A stretch of 64,000 nt of DNA from Sva-07 sp963707515 (GCA_963707515.1 CAVPQI010000001.1:1116001-1180000); one strand, 5' to 3'; counted from the first letter of the stretch, positions 32,481-41,525 are shown. The notes: a model not told the origin generated them from the letters alone. A program made the numbers and translations.

Positions 32481-34539
32481 ACGTCACCGGGGCGCACGAT
32501 CCGACCGGCACGTCGTACCGCGGGTCGGTCGTCCAGGGTCCGCCGGCCCACCGCGCCGGGTCCACGGGTGCCAGGCCGTCGAAGGCGGTCCCCAGCTCGG
32601 TCGCCAGCCAGGCGCCGAACGAGGCGGCACCGGCGGGACACACGTGGATCAGGTCGCGCTTGCGTTCGGGTGCACCGTCGCCGTTGGCGTCGAGCACGGG
32701 TGGGTCGGCCCAGGCGCCGGCACCGTCGATGAACCAGATCCGCTCGTCGTCGGCGGCGAGCTCCGCCGCCACGGCGGAGAGGCGATCGAGCTCGGCATCG
32801 GTGTCGGCGGCGGCGACCGGCGGCGAGCTGACGATGATCATGCGCTCGACGCCGGCACGTTCGAGGGCGTCGGTGAGCTCGACGAGAGCTGCCCGGTAGG
32901 TGTCGGAATCGGCGAGCGTGTCCCACGTCGAGATCAGCATCACGACCGTGTCCGCCGGCTGGATCGCCAGCTTCTGCGGCAGGATCGCCGCCAAGCGCAG
33001 CGCCTCGTCGTCCTTCGTCACCGCCGTGCCGTAGTACGCCCCACTGGTGTCGATGCCGAGCCCGGCGTCGGCCAGGCCGGCCTCGACGCCAGGCCCCATG
33101 TCGAACGCCACCGAGTCACCGGCCCACAACACGTCGGTGATCGTCGGGCGCGGGACCGGCACGCTGGTCGCCGCGGTCGTCGGGTCCGCGGCCGGCTCGG
33201 AGTCGACCGGTGCGCTGACCGGGGCGCTGATCGCCGGTGCATCCGTCGCCGGCACGGCGCCGCCGACGACCGACGGCTCCGGGTCGGCGACCGCCAGGTC
33301 GGGATCGGCGCCGACCACGACGCTCGACGGGTCGAAGCGGGCGATCTCGGTCTCCGGTTCCGGCAGCAGCAGCAAGAACGCGAGGAGGCCGACGACGGCG
33401 GCGACGAGCACGGCGACGCCGCGGCGGCCGCGGGCCCACGCGGCGCGGAAGCGGATCGGGTTCTCGACCAGCCGGTACGAGAGCATCGCCGCGGCGAATG
33501 AGAGCCCGATACGGATCGCCAGCAGCCCGATGCCGTCGAAGCCCATCCGCTCGGGCGTGACGACGACGTAGATCGGCCAGTGCCACAGGTACAAGCCGTA
33601 GGAGAGCATGCCGATCCACACCAGCGGGCGCAGGCCGAGGAGCTTCGTGCTCCACGTGACCGTCGGCACGGAGGCCACGAGCACCACGAGAACGGCGCAC
33701 GCCGTGGAGTGGGCGAGCAACCCACCGCGGTAGAGCTCGTCGCTGCTGGCGCCGTCGATCAGCACCCACGAGGCGACGATGCCCGCGCCGAGCACACCGA
33801 CGACGATGTCGAACCGTCGTCCGAGCCAGGCGACGAGACGGCGCACCGCGTTGCGTATCGGGTCGCTGGCGGCGAGTGCGCCGACGAGCAGCGACGCCGC
33901 CCGGGTGTCGGTGCCCATGTACACCCGCGTCGGGTCGCCGCCATCGGCGAGGGCGAGCATCGCCACGAACGAGGCCAGCGCGCCGACGACGCACAGCACG
34001 GCGAGGGCCACGTGCGGGCGGGTGGCGAGCCGCCACACGACGAGCACCGCCAGCGGCCACACGACGTAGAACTGCTCCTCGATGGCCAGGCTCCACAGGT
34101 GGTCGAACATCGACGGCTGGGTGAACGATGCCCAGTAGCCGCCCGAGTCGGCGATCAGGTGCCAGTTGGCCATGTAGAGGACGGCCCAGGGCCCGTCGCT
34201 GCGCACGCCGTCGAGGTCGGCAGCGCTGCCGAACAGCAGCGCCCACAGGGCGACGACGGCGATCATCGTGAACGCCGCCGGGAGCAGGCGCCGGAATCGG
34301 CGGCCCCAGAACGTCGTCAGCCCGATGCCGCCACCGCCGGCGTCACGGATCAGCAGCGAGGTGATCAAGAAGCCCGACAGGGCGAAGAACAGGTCGACGC
34401 CGAGGAACCCGCCCTCGAGGTAGCCGCCGTGGAAGAGCAGGACGGCGACCACGGCGAAGGCACGCAGACCGTCGAGCGCAGGGACGTGGCGCCAGGTCGC
34501 CTCCGCCGGCTCGACTCGCACCGGAGTCGCCGTCGTCAC
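32479..34539 (-). CDS. OafA/YrhL-type membrane acyltransferase fused to SGNH domain
   Basis: 686 aa starting at GTG 34539. The N-terminal acyltransferase-3 domain begins HVPALDGLRAFAVVAVLLFHGG and has about ten membrane helices with DHLWSLAIEEQFYVVWPL and the closing YRLVENPIRF. After a Pro/Ala-rich linker (about 405-460), an SGNH hydrolase-like domain starts at TDVLWAGDSVAFDMGPGV and ends with DLIHVCPAG. Such fusions O-acetylate cell-surface polysaccharides (family knowledge). It is monocistronic, divergent from the GNAT gene. Confidence 0.88.
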   Translation of the reverse strand: MTTATPVRVEPAEATWRHVPALDGLRAFAVVAVLLFHGGYLEGGFLGVDLFFALSGFLITSLLIRDAGGGGIGLTTFWGRRFRRLLPAAFTMIAVVALWALLFGSAADLDGVRSDGPWAVLYMANWHLIADSGGYWASFTQPSMFDHLWSLAIEEQFYVVWPLAVLVVWRLATRPHVALAVLCVVGALASFVAMLALADGGDPTRVYMGTDTRAASLLVGALAASDPIRNAVRRLVAWLGRRFDIVVGVLGAGIVASWVLIDGASSDELYRGGLLAHSTACAVLVVLVASVPTVTWSTKLLGLRPLVWIGMLSYGLYLWHWPIYVVVTPERMGFDGIGLLAIRIGLSFAAAMLSYRLVENPIRFRAAWARGRRGVAVLVAAVVGLLAFLLLLPEPETEIARFDPSSVVVGADPDLAVADPEPSVVGGAVPATDAPAISAPVSAPVDSEPAADPTTAATSVPVPRPTITDVLWAGDSVAFDMGPGVEAGLADAGLGIDTSGAYYGTAVTKDDEALRLAAILPQKLAIQPADTVVMLISTWDTLADSDTYRAALVELTDALERAGVERMIIVSSPPVAAADTDAELDRLSAVAAELAADDERIWFIDGAGAWADPPVLDANGDGAPERKRDLIHVCPAGAASFGAWLATELGTAFDGLAPVDPARWAGGPWTTDPRYDVPVGSCAPVT

Positions 34540-34644
34540 GTGGCGAGAATATCCTCGGCGCCGCCCGCAGAGACTGGTCGCCACGTGCGCAGCCGGCGCC
34601 GAACACCCGACGAGCGCGGCGGTGGGCCGTGCGATGATCGCTCC

Positions 34645-35241
34645 ATGGACGCTGCGCCAACCGAGCTCCGATCGGCCCGTCTGCTGCTCCGGCGCTGGCG
34701 GGACGACGACCTGCCGCCATTCGCCGATCTCAACGCCGACCCCGTCGTGATGGAGTTCTACCCGTCGACGCTGACACGGGAGGCGTCCGACGCCTTCGTG
34801 CAGCGTGTCGAGTCCACCTTCGAAACGCACGGCCTCGGCCTCTGGGCGGTCGAAGTGATCGGGGTGGCCGGCAGCGGCGACTTCGTGGGCTACGTCGGGC
34901 TGTGGCCGGCGACGTTCGAGGCGCCGTTCACCCCGGCGGTCGAGATCGGCTGGCGGCTGCGTCGCGAGGCGTGGGGACGCGGCTATGCGACCGAGGCGGC
35001 GCGCGTCGCGCTCGACGACGGGTTCGATCGGCTCGGCCTCGACGAGATCGTCTCGTTCACCGCGGCGATCAACCATCGCTCGCGCCGCGTGATGGACAAG
35101 CTCGGCATGCAGCACGATCCCGCCGACGACTTCGCTCACCCATCCGTAGCCACCACCAGCCCGCTGCGGCCGCACGTGCTCTACCGACTCACCGCCGGCG
35201 ACTGGCGGGCGGCGGGCCGCGACGAGGCACGAGATGAGTGA
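34645..35241 (+). CDS. GNAT-family N-acetyltransferase (RimJ/RimL-like)
   Basis: 198 aa: ELRSARLLLRRWRDDDLPPF at the start and the acetyl-CoA loop RREAWGRGYATEAARVALD, then INHRSRRVMDKLGM, all typical of RimJ/RimL-type acetyltransferases. The ATG is the first in-frame start after the divergent acyltransferase promoter region. Substrate unknown. No ribosome binding site stands out. Confidence 0.85.
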   Translation: MDAAPTELRSARLLLRRWRDDDLPPFADLNADPVVMEFYPSTLTREASDAFVQRVESTFETHGLGLWAVEVIGVAGSGDFVGYVGLWPATFEAPFTPAVEIGWRLRREAWGRGYATEAARVALDDGFDRLGLDEIVSFTAAINHRSRRVMDKLGMQHDPADDFAHPSVATTSPLRPHVLYRLTAGDWRAAGRDEARDE

Positions 35242-35316
35242 CGGCACGAGTGACCCCGCGGTCGGAGTGACGGCGGACCGGCGCTGCCCACCCGAGCCGA
35301 GTGGCAGCTGCTCGGC

Positions 35317-36108
35317 GTGACCGGCGTGACCGGCGTGACCGAGCGTCACGCGGGCAAGCAGTCGCGGGTGTTCGCGGCCGAGGTCGGCGGTGTCGCGGTG
35401 GCAATCAAGCTGACGGACGCCCAGCTCGTCGATCCCGGCCTGCTCGAGCGGCGGCTGGCGGCGGTCGAATCGCTCGCCCTCCAGGCGCCCGACGTCGTCG
35501 GCCCGCAACGGCTCGACGGCCGACTGGTCCGAACGACCGGTGGTTGGTTGGCCACGGCCACACCCCTCGTGAACGGGCATCCGCTCGACGTCACGCAGCC
35601 CTCGGCCGTCAGGGGGATGGGTGCCGCGCTCGCACGACTGCACGCCGCGACATCCCGGCTCCCGCCGCAGGACCTCCCCCCGGTTGCCGCCCTGGGCACC
35701 ATGGCGGCCGGCACCGACCGGAACGGGTGGCAGCTCCTCCACGGTGACTTCAACGAGCACAACGTGATCTCGACGCCGGGCGGGCTGCGAATCATCGATT
35801 TCGACGACTGCGGCTACGGGACGGCGGTGTTCGACGTCGCCAACGCGCTGTACATGGTGCTGTTCGACGCCGAGGTCGGGGGCCGGCCAGAGCGCGCCGC
35901 CGCCTTCCGGCCGGCGTTCCTCGCCGGGTACGCCGAGACGGCGGGCGTGGCCGTCGACAGCCTCGACGTCGACGACCTGATCGCGCTGCGAATCGGGGCG
36001 CTGGCGGCCTGGCTCGACGACGAGTCGACGGCGCCCATCGGCATCAGGACCTCGTCGCCGGAGTGGAAGGCGACGTTGCGGTCGTTCGTGCGGGCACACG
36101 CGACGTGA
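35317..36108 (+). CDS. APH-like phosphotransferase family protein
   Basis: 263 aa with the kinase-fold motifs LLHGDFNEHNV (catalytic loop) and RIIDFDDCGYG (metal-binding Asp), plus AVAIKL near the start for the nucleotide-binding lysine. The family includes aminoglycoside and homoserine kinases; the substrate is not evident. The start is uncertain: three GTG codons fall within a 9-bp tandem repeat (GGCGTGACC x3), and the first, at 35317, is used here. No ATG start exists upstream in frame. It ends 19 bases before the convergent glycosylase gene. Confidence 0.75.
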   Translation: MTGVTGVTERHAGKQSRVFAAEVGGVAVAIKLTDAQLVDPGLLERRLAAVESLALQAPDVVGPQRLDGRLVRTTGGWLATATPLVNGHPLDVTQPSAVRGMGAALARLHAATSRLPPQDLPPVAALGTMAAGTDRNGWQLLHGDFNEHNVISTPGGLRIIDFDDCGYGTAVFDVANALYMVLFDAEVGGRPERAAAFRPAFLAGYAETAGVAVDSLDVDDLIALRIGALAAWLDDESTAPIGIRTSSPEWKATLRSFVRAHAT

Positions 36109-36127
36109 CGCATCGCGACGTCGGGCG

Positions 36128-37066
36128 TCAGAGCCGGCGGATGTCGGGGTTGACGGCGCGCGGGGCGCGGCGTGGCGGCGACGCACCGGCGGTGAGGATC
36201 AGGCGGACGATCCGCTGACGGTGACCCGACCAGGGGGCGAGATGGCGGCACATCACCTCGTCGGCGCCCTCGTCGGCACGCAGCCTCGTGGCGTCGCCGG
36301 TGAAGGCGTAGTTGACCATCGTCGGCAGGCCGTAGTCGCGGAGCACGACCGTGTCGGCGTCGCCGAGGCCGATCCCGATCACCGACGTCGCCGTCCACAC
36401 GCCGAGACCGCGGAGCGCCGTGAGTCGCCTCAGCGCCTCGGCGGGGGTCATCGAGACGGCCTCTTCGAGTCGGTTGGCCCGCCGTGCCGCACGGATGATC
36501 GCCTCGGCGCGGTTGCGGTCGACGTTGATCCGATGGAAGTCGACGTAGCTCAGTCGGCCGACGACGTCGGGGGTCGGTGGGAGCCGGACATCGCACGGGC
36601 CCGGCGCGACCGTGCCCCAGCGGTGGACCATCCGCGACCAACTCCGTGAGGCCTCCTGTGTGGTCACCCGCTGGCCGAGAACGACGGCGACGAGGTCCTG
36701 CCACACGACGCCGCTGGCGCACATCCTGATGCCGGGGTGACGGCGCCACAGCTCGGCGATGGGCCGGTTGTCGGTACCGGGGTGGAAGCCGGCGATGTCG
36801 TCGTGGAGGCCGATCCAGTGTGGCGCCCGGTCGAGCAGCCAGTCGGCGCCGTCGCCCCACGCCTCGGCGCCGACGGTGCCGTCGAGGCGCCAGGCGATGC
36901 GCATCGTGCCGGCACCGGCGGGTGTCAGCACCGCCTTGGCGAACCAGTTCGGGCCCCAGCGGTGGGTCGGGTCCCGGCGGTGCACGGCCAGCGGCCGAAG
37001 CGTCGAACGGACGTCGATCGACTCGGCGACCAGGTGGCGCTGCCGAGTCGGAGCGAGGACGGTCAT
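36128..37066 (-). CDS. HhH-GPD DNA glycosylase (AlkA-like)
   Basis: 312 aa with an N-terminal AlkA-like beta region and a helix-hairpin-helix: LRGLGVWTATSVIGIGLGDAD, with the catalytic Asp a few residues on (ADTVVLRDYGLP). It also shows LVAVVLGQRVTTQEASRSW. No Fe-S cysteine cluster is visible, so a 3-methyladenine/AlkA-type enzyme is more likely than MutY/Nth. It removes alkylated bases (family role). Confidence 0.8.
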   Translation of the reverse strand: MTVLAPTRQRHLVAESIDVRSTLRPLAVHRRDPTHRWGPNWFAKAVLTPAGAGTMRIAWRLDGTVGAEAWGDGADWLLDRAPHWIGLHDDIAGFHPGTDNRPIAELWRRHPGIRMCASGVVWQDLVAVVLGQRVTTQEASRSWSRMVHRWGTVAPGPCDVRLPPTPDVVGRLSYVDFHRINVDRNRAEAIIRAARRANRLEEAVSMTPAEALRRLTALRGLGVWTATSVIGIGLGDADTVVLRDYGLPTMVNYAFTGDATRLRADEGADEVMCRHLAPWSGHRQRIVRLILTAGASPPRRAPRAVNPDIRRL

Positions 37067-37085
37067 CGACTCCGGTGCCGGCGGC

Positions 37086-37610
37086 TCAGAGCCCGAGCAG
37101 CGAACGCCACTCGCCCGGATAGGCCGACGCCACCTGCGCCGGCGTCATCCGCAGCGTGGTCTCGGGCGGCAGGTCGGCAACGGCGCGCGACTCGACGTAG
37201 TGATGCCCGGTGTGGCGCAGCCCCTCGAACATGCCCTGCCGCAGCGCGACGAGTTCGGCCGGCGGGGCGGTGTCGTAGAAGCCCCAGATCGTGAAGGCGA
37301 TGTCGAGGTCGTGGACGACGGGCGCCCGGGAGAAGATCGAGGCGCGCCGGTTGGCGACGCCGATGCAGCCGCGGATCACGTCGTCGACGTGTTCGCCGGG
37401 CTGCAGCTGGAGCTTCGGTTGCAGGGAGCGGGCGATGCGCAGGGCGAATCCCTGGTCGGGGCCGGGATCGCCGAGACGCGGTCCGGTCGGCTGGAGGCCC
37501 TCGATGTCGCCGGGCCGGTTCGGCAGCCACGCCGCGGGCACGACGTCGGGTGACCCGTACGTGCGCGGGTGCTGCGTCGGTGGGACCGGCATGAACTTCG
37601 GCGCTGCCAT
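37086..37610 (-). CDS. Conserved hypothetical actinobacterial protein
   Basis: 174 aa starting MAAPKFMPVPPTQHPRTYGS. It contains PGDIEGLQPTGPRLGDPGPDQGF, DVIRGCIGVANRRASIF and TLRMTPAQVASAYPGEWRSLLGL. It is soluble, with no signal peptide and no recognised catalytic motif. I recall similar proteins in acidimicrobial and other actinobacterial genomes, but no function. It follows the cimA terminator hairpin and precedes the glycosylase gene by 19 bases. Confidence 0.7.
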   Translation of the reverse strand: MAAPKFMPVPPTQHPRTYGSPDVVPAAWLPNRPGDIEGLQPTGPRLGDPGPDQGFALRIARSLQPKLQLQPGEHVDDVIRGCIGVANRRASIFSRAPVVHDLDIAFTIWGFYDTAPPAELVALRQGMFEGLRHTGHHYVESRAVADLPPETTLRMTPAQVASAYPGEWRSLLGL

Positions 37611-37628
37611 CGCCCCCAGTTCTACCAG

Positions 37629-37665
37629 TAACGAACGCCTGGGGACGGGGCCCGTTCGTTCGTTA
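37629..37665 (-). terminator. Hairpin at the end of cimA
   Basis: TAACGAACG pairs with CGTTCGTTA around a G/C-rich loop; it overlaps the cimA stop codon. It probably ends the cimA transcript. No T run follows. Confidence 0.5.
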
Positions 37666-39318
37666 GTCCCCGCTCGACCCCGCCGACGGCGGCGCCCGGT
37701 GCAGCAGGCCGTAGACGAGGCTGTCCTCCAGTGCCCGCCACGATGCCTCGATGATGTTCGGGCTGACACCGATCGTCGTCCAGTCGCGCTCGCCGTCGGT
37801 CGCCGACAGCAACACCCGGGTGGTCGAACCGGTGGCGCTGGCACCGTCGAGGATGCGCACCTTGTAGTCGGTGAGGTGGATGTCGGCGAGCTCGGGAAGC
37901 ATCGTCCCGACCGCCTGGCGCAGTGCGGTGTCGATGGCGTTGACCGGGCCGTTGCCCTCCGCCACCCACATCCGTCGCTCGGCGCCGTCGCCGTCACCGA
38001 TCCACACCTTGACGGTCGCCTCGGTCGAGAAGAGGCCGTTCGGCAACTCGTCGGTGATCACCCGCATCGACTCGACGCGGAAGAAGTCCGGCACCTCACC
38101 GGCGGCGCGTCGCATCAGCAGCTCGAGCGAGGCGTCGGCCGCCTCGAAGTGGTAGCCCTCGTGTTCGAGACGCTTGAGCTCGTCGACGATCTCGTTGACG
38201 GCGGCGCCGTCGAGTTCGATGCCGAGCTCGTCCGCCTTCAGCTGGATCGTCGCCCGCCCGGCCATTTCCGACACGACGAAGCGGGTGGTGTTGCCGACCA
38301 GCGCCGGGTCGACGTGTTCGTAGGCGTCCTTGGCGCGCACGATCGCCGACACGTGGAGGCCGGCCTTGTGGGCGAACGCCGACGATCCGACGTAGGGCGC
38401 CTGCGGGTTGACCGCCCGGTTGAGCGTCTCGGCGACGTGGTGGCTGACCGCGGTCAGGCGCTCGATGCGGCCCTCCGGCAGGCACGTGTACCCGAGCTTG
38501 AGCTGGAGGTTGGGGATGACGGTGGTCAGGTTGGTGTTGCCGGTGCGCTCGCCGAGCCCGTTGAGCGTTCCCTGCACGTGGCCGGCGCCGCCTTCGACGG
38601 CGGCCATCGAGTTGGCGACCGCGCAGCCGGTGTCATCGTGGCAGTGGATGCCGATCACCGCGTCGTCGCCGACGTGGGCGTGGACCTCGGAGACGATACG
38701 CAACACGTCGTGTGGCAGGGTGCCGCCGTTGGTGTCACAGAGCACGAGGTGTGACGCGCCGTTGACGACGGCTGCCTCGATCGCCCGCAGCGAGAACTCG
38801 GGGTCCTCGCGGTAGCCGTCGAAGAAGTGCTCGAGGTCGACGAGCACGAGCCGCCCCTCGTTGCGCAGGAACTGCACCGAGTCGGCGATCATCGCCGCAC
38901 CCTCGTCGAGCGTCGTCTGCAACGCCTCGACCACCTGGTAGCGGGAGCTCTTGGCGACGATGCACACGGCGCTCGTGTTGGCCTCGATGAGGTTGCGCAG
39001 GGTGGCGTCGTCGTCGACCTTGCCCCGCGGCCGCCGGGTCGAACCGAAGGCGACCAGCGTCGACGTCGACAGGTGCAGCTCCTGCTGGGCGCGGGCGAAG
39101 AACTCGATGTCCTTCGGGTTGGCGCCGGGCCAGCCACCTTCGATGTAGTGCACGCCGAGGTGGTCGAGCTGCTCGGCGATGCGCAGCTTGTCCTCGACGG
39201 TCGCCGACACGCCCTCCACTTGGAGGCCGTCGCGCAGCGTCGTGTCGAAGACTTCGACGACGCGCCCCGACGGTGGTGTGACGAGGCGCCCGGTGGGCGA
39301 GGTCTCGAGCGTGGTCAT
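37663..39318 (-). CDS. cimA: (R)-citramalate synthase
   Basis: 551 aa. The N-terminal DRE-TIM barrel starts VEVFDTTLRDGLQVEGV and has the metal-binding HCHDDTGCAVANS and GLGERTGNTNL; the C-terminal regulatory domain (about 400-550) carries ITDELPNGLFSTEATVKVWIGD. The TTLRDG start and length fit the actinobacterial citramalate synthase group rather than leuA, which is separately present at 58.4 kb. It condenses pyruvate with acetyl-CoA as the first step of threonine-independent isoleucine synthesis. It lies behind an Ile-rich leader peptide and terminator, which supports the assignment. The ATG follows CCGGAG. Confidence 0.88.
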   Translation of the reverse strand: MTTLETSPTGRLVTPPSGRVVEVFDTTLRDGLQVEGVSATVEDKLRIAEQLDHLGVHYIEGGWPGANPKDIEFFARAQQELHLSTSTLVAFGSTRRPRGKVDDDATLRNLIEANTSAVCIVAKSSRYQVVEALQTTLDEGAAMIADSVQFLRNEGRLVLVDLEHFFDGYREDPEFSLRAIEAAVVNGASHLVLCDTNGGTLPHDVLRIVSEVHAHVGDDAVIGIHCHDDTGCAVANSMAAVEGGAGHVQGTLNGLGERTGNTNLTTVIPNLQLKLGYTCLPEGRIERLTAVSHHVAETLNRAVNPQAPYVGSSAFAHKAGLHVSAIVRAKDAYEHVDPALVGNTTRFVVSEMAGRATIQLKADELGIELDGAAVNEIVDELKRLEHEGYHFEAADASLELLMRRAAGEVPDFFRVESMRVITDELPNGLFSTEATVKVWIGDGDGAERRMWVAEGNGPVNAIDTALRQAVGTMLPELADIHLTDYKVRILDGASATGSTTRVLLSATDGERDWTTIGVSPNIIEASWRALEDSLVYGLLHRAPPSAGSSGD

Positions 39319-39330
39319 GGGAAGCTCCGG

Positions 39331-39392
39331 AGAAATGAAAGAGCCGCCCGGGTGGGCGGCTCGACGAACACGTGGGGGTTGGCCACGTGTTC
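39331..39392 (-). promoter_or_regulatory. Attenuator of cimA (two hairpins and T-rich tail)
   Basis: Reading the - strand, the first hairpin pairs GAACACGTGG with CCACGTGTTC (39392-39366) and overlaps the leader stop codon. The second, GAGCCGCCC-ACCC-GGGCGGCTC (39362-39341), is followed by TTTCATTTCT, a terminator. cimA starts 13 bases after it. An obvious antiterminator pairing was not found. Confidence 0.8.
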
Positions 39393-39451
39393 TACGCAAT
39401 GATGATGATGACGCCGGCGTCGGCGCAGAAGGCGGTGAGTTCGTTCGTCAT
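39392..39451 (-). CDS. Isoleucine-rich leader peptide for cimA
   Basis: A 19-codon reading frame encodes MTNELTAFCADAGVIIIIA followed by TAG. It contains Val plus four consecutive Ile codons just before the stop, with a terminator 30 bases downstream and cimA next. That is the classical layout of ribosome-mediated attenuation, here matched to the amino acid whose synthesis cimA starts. It is too short for normal ORF calling. The ribosome binding site is weak (GGGCGA). Confidence 0.82.
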   Translation of the reverse strand: MTNELTAFCADAGVIIIIA

Positions 39452-39622
39452 CGTCGCCCATTGAAGCCGTCGCGGCCGGGCAATTCAACCAGCAGTGCGA
39501 AATCGGTCACGTGGGTGTGGACGTCGTTGTGCATGAACGGTGGGCATTGAGTGGACGAACGGCGCCAGCTTGGGGGTAACGAGAAACTTCCGGGGATAAC
39601 CCTGTGTTTTTCGAAATAGGTC

Positions 39623-39651
39623 TTGACCAGGGGTTTTGCAGCCTCTTTACT
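39623..39651 (+). promoter_or_regulatory. Promoter-like hexamers in the cimA-ilvE gap
   Basis: TTGACC (39623-39628) and TTTACT (39646-39651) are 17 bases apart in an AT-rich patch unlike the surrounding sequence. No gene follows on this strand, so it could drive a small or antisense RNA, or be chance. Confidence 0.3.
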
Positions 39652-40312
39652 GACACTCGTTCCGGTAAGCGCACGCCGACCGGGGCGGTGAGGAGGGGGC
39701 TCCGGCCCAGCCCACACCGCCCACGAGGCGCAGCGGGATCGGGATGGACAGTGTTCACGGCCACTCCGAAACGGGTCGTCTGCGACTTCGGTCGCCGGCG
39801 GAGACGACGGGTCGGCGGACCGCTCGGGAGACCGAGCGGGTCGTCGGGTCAGACCGGGCTCACGGGCCGCTTCGGCGCCTCGGGAGCAACGGGGACCTGC
39901 TGGATCGTGTGCCGCTCGGGTTCGCCCGGTCGGTGTGCGGTGTGGCGAGGCTTCGGGGTCGACGGCGCCTTCGGGCGGCGGCGGCAACGGGGTTGTGGTG
40001 TCGGAGTCGGAGGACCTGAGGCCACCCCAACTGGACTCAGCGAGTTCGGTTCCGACTGGCACCAGGACCGATGACACGGGCAACCGGGTCAGCGTGAAGC
40101 GGTGCCGTCGGGTTCGGAGTCGGTTCGCCGGCGTCGGGCCCGTCACGCGGCATCGCCCGCCACGCCAATGGCGCGACGGGCGATGTGAACAGGTCGAGCA
40201 GGAGGCTAACGCCCGAAGATCGACCAGTGGTGGACCCTGTCCGCACGAGCCGCCCCGGCTGGCGCACCTGGCTTCGGCCAAGCGCCACCGGGGCGCTCCG
40301 CTTTTCTGGTCG

Positions 40313-40497
40313 GGCTCGGCTGGCCTGTCGGGCCTCACGGTGGGCCGGTGGTTGGCCACGTCTGGTCGGCCCGACTCGGCTGGCCTGTCGGGCCTCACGG
40401 TGGGCCGGTGGTTGGCCACGTCTGGTCGGCCCGACTCTGCTGGCCTGTCGGGCCTCACGGTGGGCCGGTGGTTGGCCACGGCTGGTCGGCCCGACTG
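40313..40497. repeat. Three tandem 60-bp repeats containing a 49-base hairpin unit
   Basis: Three nearly identical 60-base copies (40321-40380, 40381-40440, 40441-40500) each contain GTCGGGCC ... GGCCCGAC, 49 bases apart end to end, with internal GGCC palindromes. The same 49-base unit with the same arms is present once at 42543-42591, so this is a dispersed REP-like family. Confidence 0.9.
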
Positions 40498-40556
40498 CGG
40501 CTCGTCGCTGGCGCTTCCCTCGCCGCGCGTGGGGGAGGTGGGAGTGGCAGGTGCAA

Positions 40557-40586
40557 GTGACAGAAGGGACCCGTCCCCGTTCGTCA
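40557..40586. terminator. Hairpin downstream of ilvE
   Basis: GTGACAGAAGGGAC pairs with GTCCCCGTTCGTCAC over a short loop, 18 bases beyond the ilvE stop. It probably ends the leuB-ilvE transcript; there is no T run. Confidence 0.5.
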
Positions 40587-40603
40587 CGTGCCTGACGAAC
40601 CCC

Positions 40604-41521
40604 TCACACGGCGAGTTCGCACCAATCCTTGTAGCGGGGGTCCTTGGCGCGGATCGCCTCGTGGTACACCTCGGCGATCGCCTTGGTCATCGGGCCGGGG
40701 CACGGGATGGCGCGGTCGTCGACCGAGTTGACCGAGCTGACCTCGGCGGCGGTCCCGCAGACGAAGACCTCCTCGGCGATGTAGAGGTCGCTGCGGGCGA
40801 TGTTGTCGACGACGACCTCGAAGCCGAGATCGGCGGCGATCGTCGACACCGAGTTCTGGGTGATGCCCTCGAGTGCCCCCGCCGACAGCGGCGGGGTGAG
40901 GAACTTCCCGTGGCGGGCGACGAAGATGTTCTCACCGGTGCACTCGGCGACGAGGCCGTTGGGGGCGAGCATGATCGCTTCGTCGTACCCGGCCTTCAGT
41001 GCCTCGACCTTGGCGAGCGAGGAGTTGACGTAGTTCCCGGTCGTCTTCGAGGCGGGCGGCATCGTGTTGTGGTCGTGGCGGGTCCACGAGGCGATCTTCA
41101 TCCGCACGCCGGTGTTGACGGCATCGTCGCCGAGGTAGGCGCCCCACGGCCAGCAGGCGATCGACACGTCGACCGTGCAGGGCAGGGTGTTGAGGCCCAT
41201 CTCGCCATAGCCGTAGTAGGCGATCGGCCGGATGTAGCACGAGTCGAGCCCGGTCGACGCGACCGTCTCCTTGGTCGCCGTCACCAGCTCGTCGACGGTG
41301 TAGGGGATCTCCATGCCCATGATCTGGGCCGAGGCGAACAAGCGCTCGATGTGGTCGGTGAGGCGGAACACCGCCGGGCCCTGATCGGTCTCGTAGGCGC
41401 GGATGCCCTCGAACACGCCCGTGCCGTAGTGCAACGTGTGGGTGAGCACGTGGACCTGGGCCTTGTCCCAGTCAACGAGGTCACCGTTCATCCAGATCTT
41501 GGGCGTCGGCGTGATCGGCAT
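40604..41521 (-). CDS. ilvE: Branched-chain amino acid aminotransferase
   Basis: 305 aa starting MPITPTPKIWMNGDLVDWD. Family features are HTLHYGTGVFEGIRAYET, the PLP lysine region PPASKTTGNYVNSSLAKVEA, and GLVAECTGENIFVARHGK. It performs the last step of Ile, Val and Leu synthesis. The ATG follows the leuB stop by 4 bases (TGACCACATG), so the two form an operon. The upstream GTG-type extension in the open frame is not supported. Confidence 0.93.
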   Translation of the reverse strand: MPITPTPKIWMNGDLVDWDKAQVHVLTHTLHYGTGVFEGIRAYETDQGPAVFRLTDHIERLFASAQIMGMEIPYTVDELVTATKETVASTGLDSCYIRPIAYYGYGEMGLNTLPCTVDVSIACWPWGAYLGDDAVNTGVRMKIASWTRHDHNTMPPASKTTGNYVNSSLAKVEALKAGYDEAIMLAPNGLVAECTGENIFVARHGKFLTPPLSAGALEGITQNSVSTIAADLGFEVVVDNIARSDLYIAEEVFVCGTAAEVSSVNSVDDRAIPCPGPMTKAIAEVYHEAIRAKDPRYKDWCELAV

Positions 41522-41525
41522 GTGG

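Larger units (their letters stand above)
39452..40603. other. 1.15-kb intergenic region between the cimA leader and ilvE
   Basis: No convincing gene: open frames on both strands show low-complexity Arg/Pro-rich translations and no known domain. It contains an AT-richer patch (39590-39665) with a promoter-like pair on the + strand, a triplicated 60-base repeat (40313-40497) and a hairpin before the ilvE stop (40557-40586). The cimA leader promoter should lie just above 39451. Confidence 0.6.

Noticed and set aside
32479..36186. A 1235-aa version of the acyltransferase
   Set aside because: The first 550 residues are antisense to the GNAT and APH genes; the domain begins at GTG 34539.
39448..40587. 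A 379-aa - strand frame in the cimA-ilvE gap
   Set aside because: It contains the 60-base repeat as a repeated peptide, shows Pro/Arg-rich composition, overlaps the leader peptide and has no recognisable domain.
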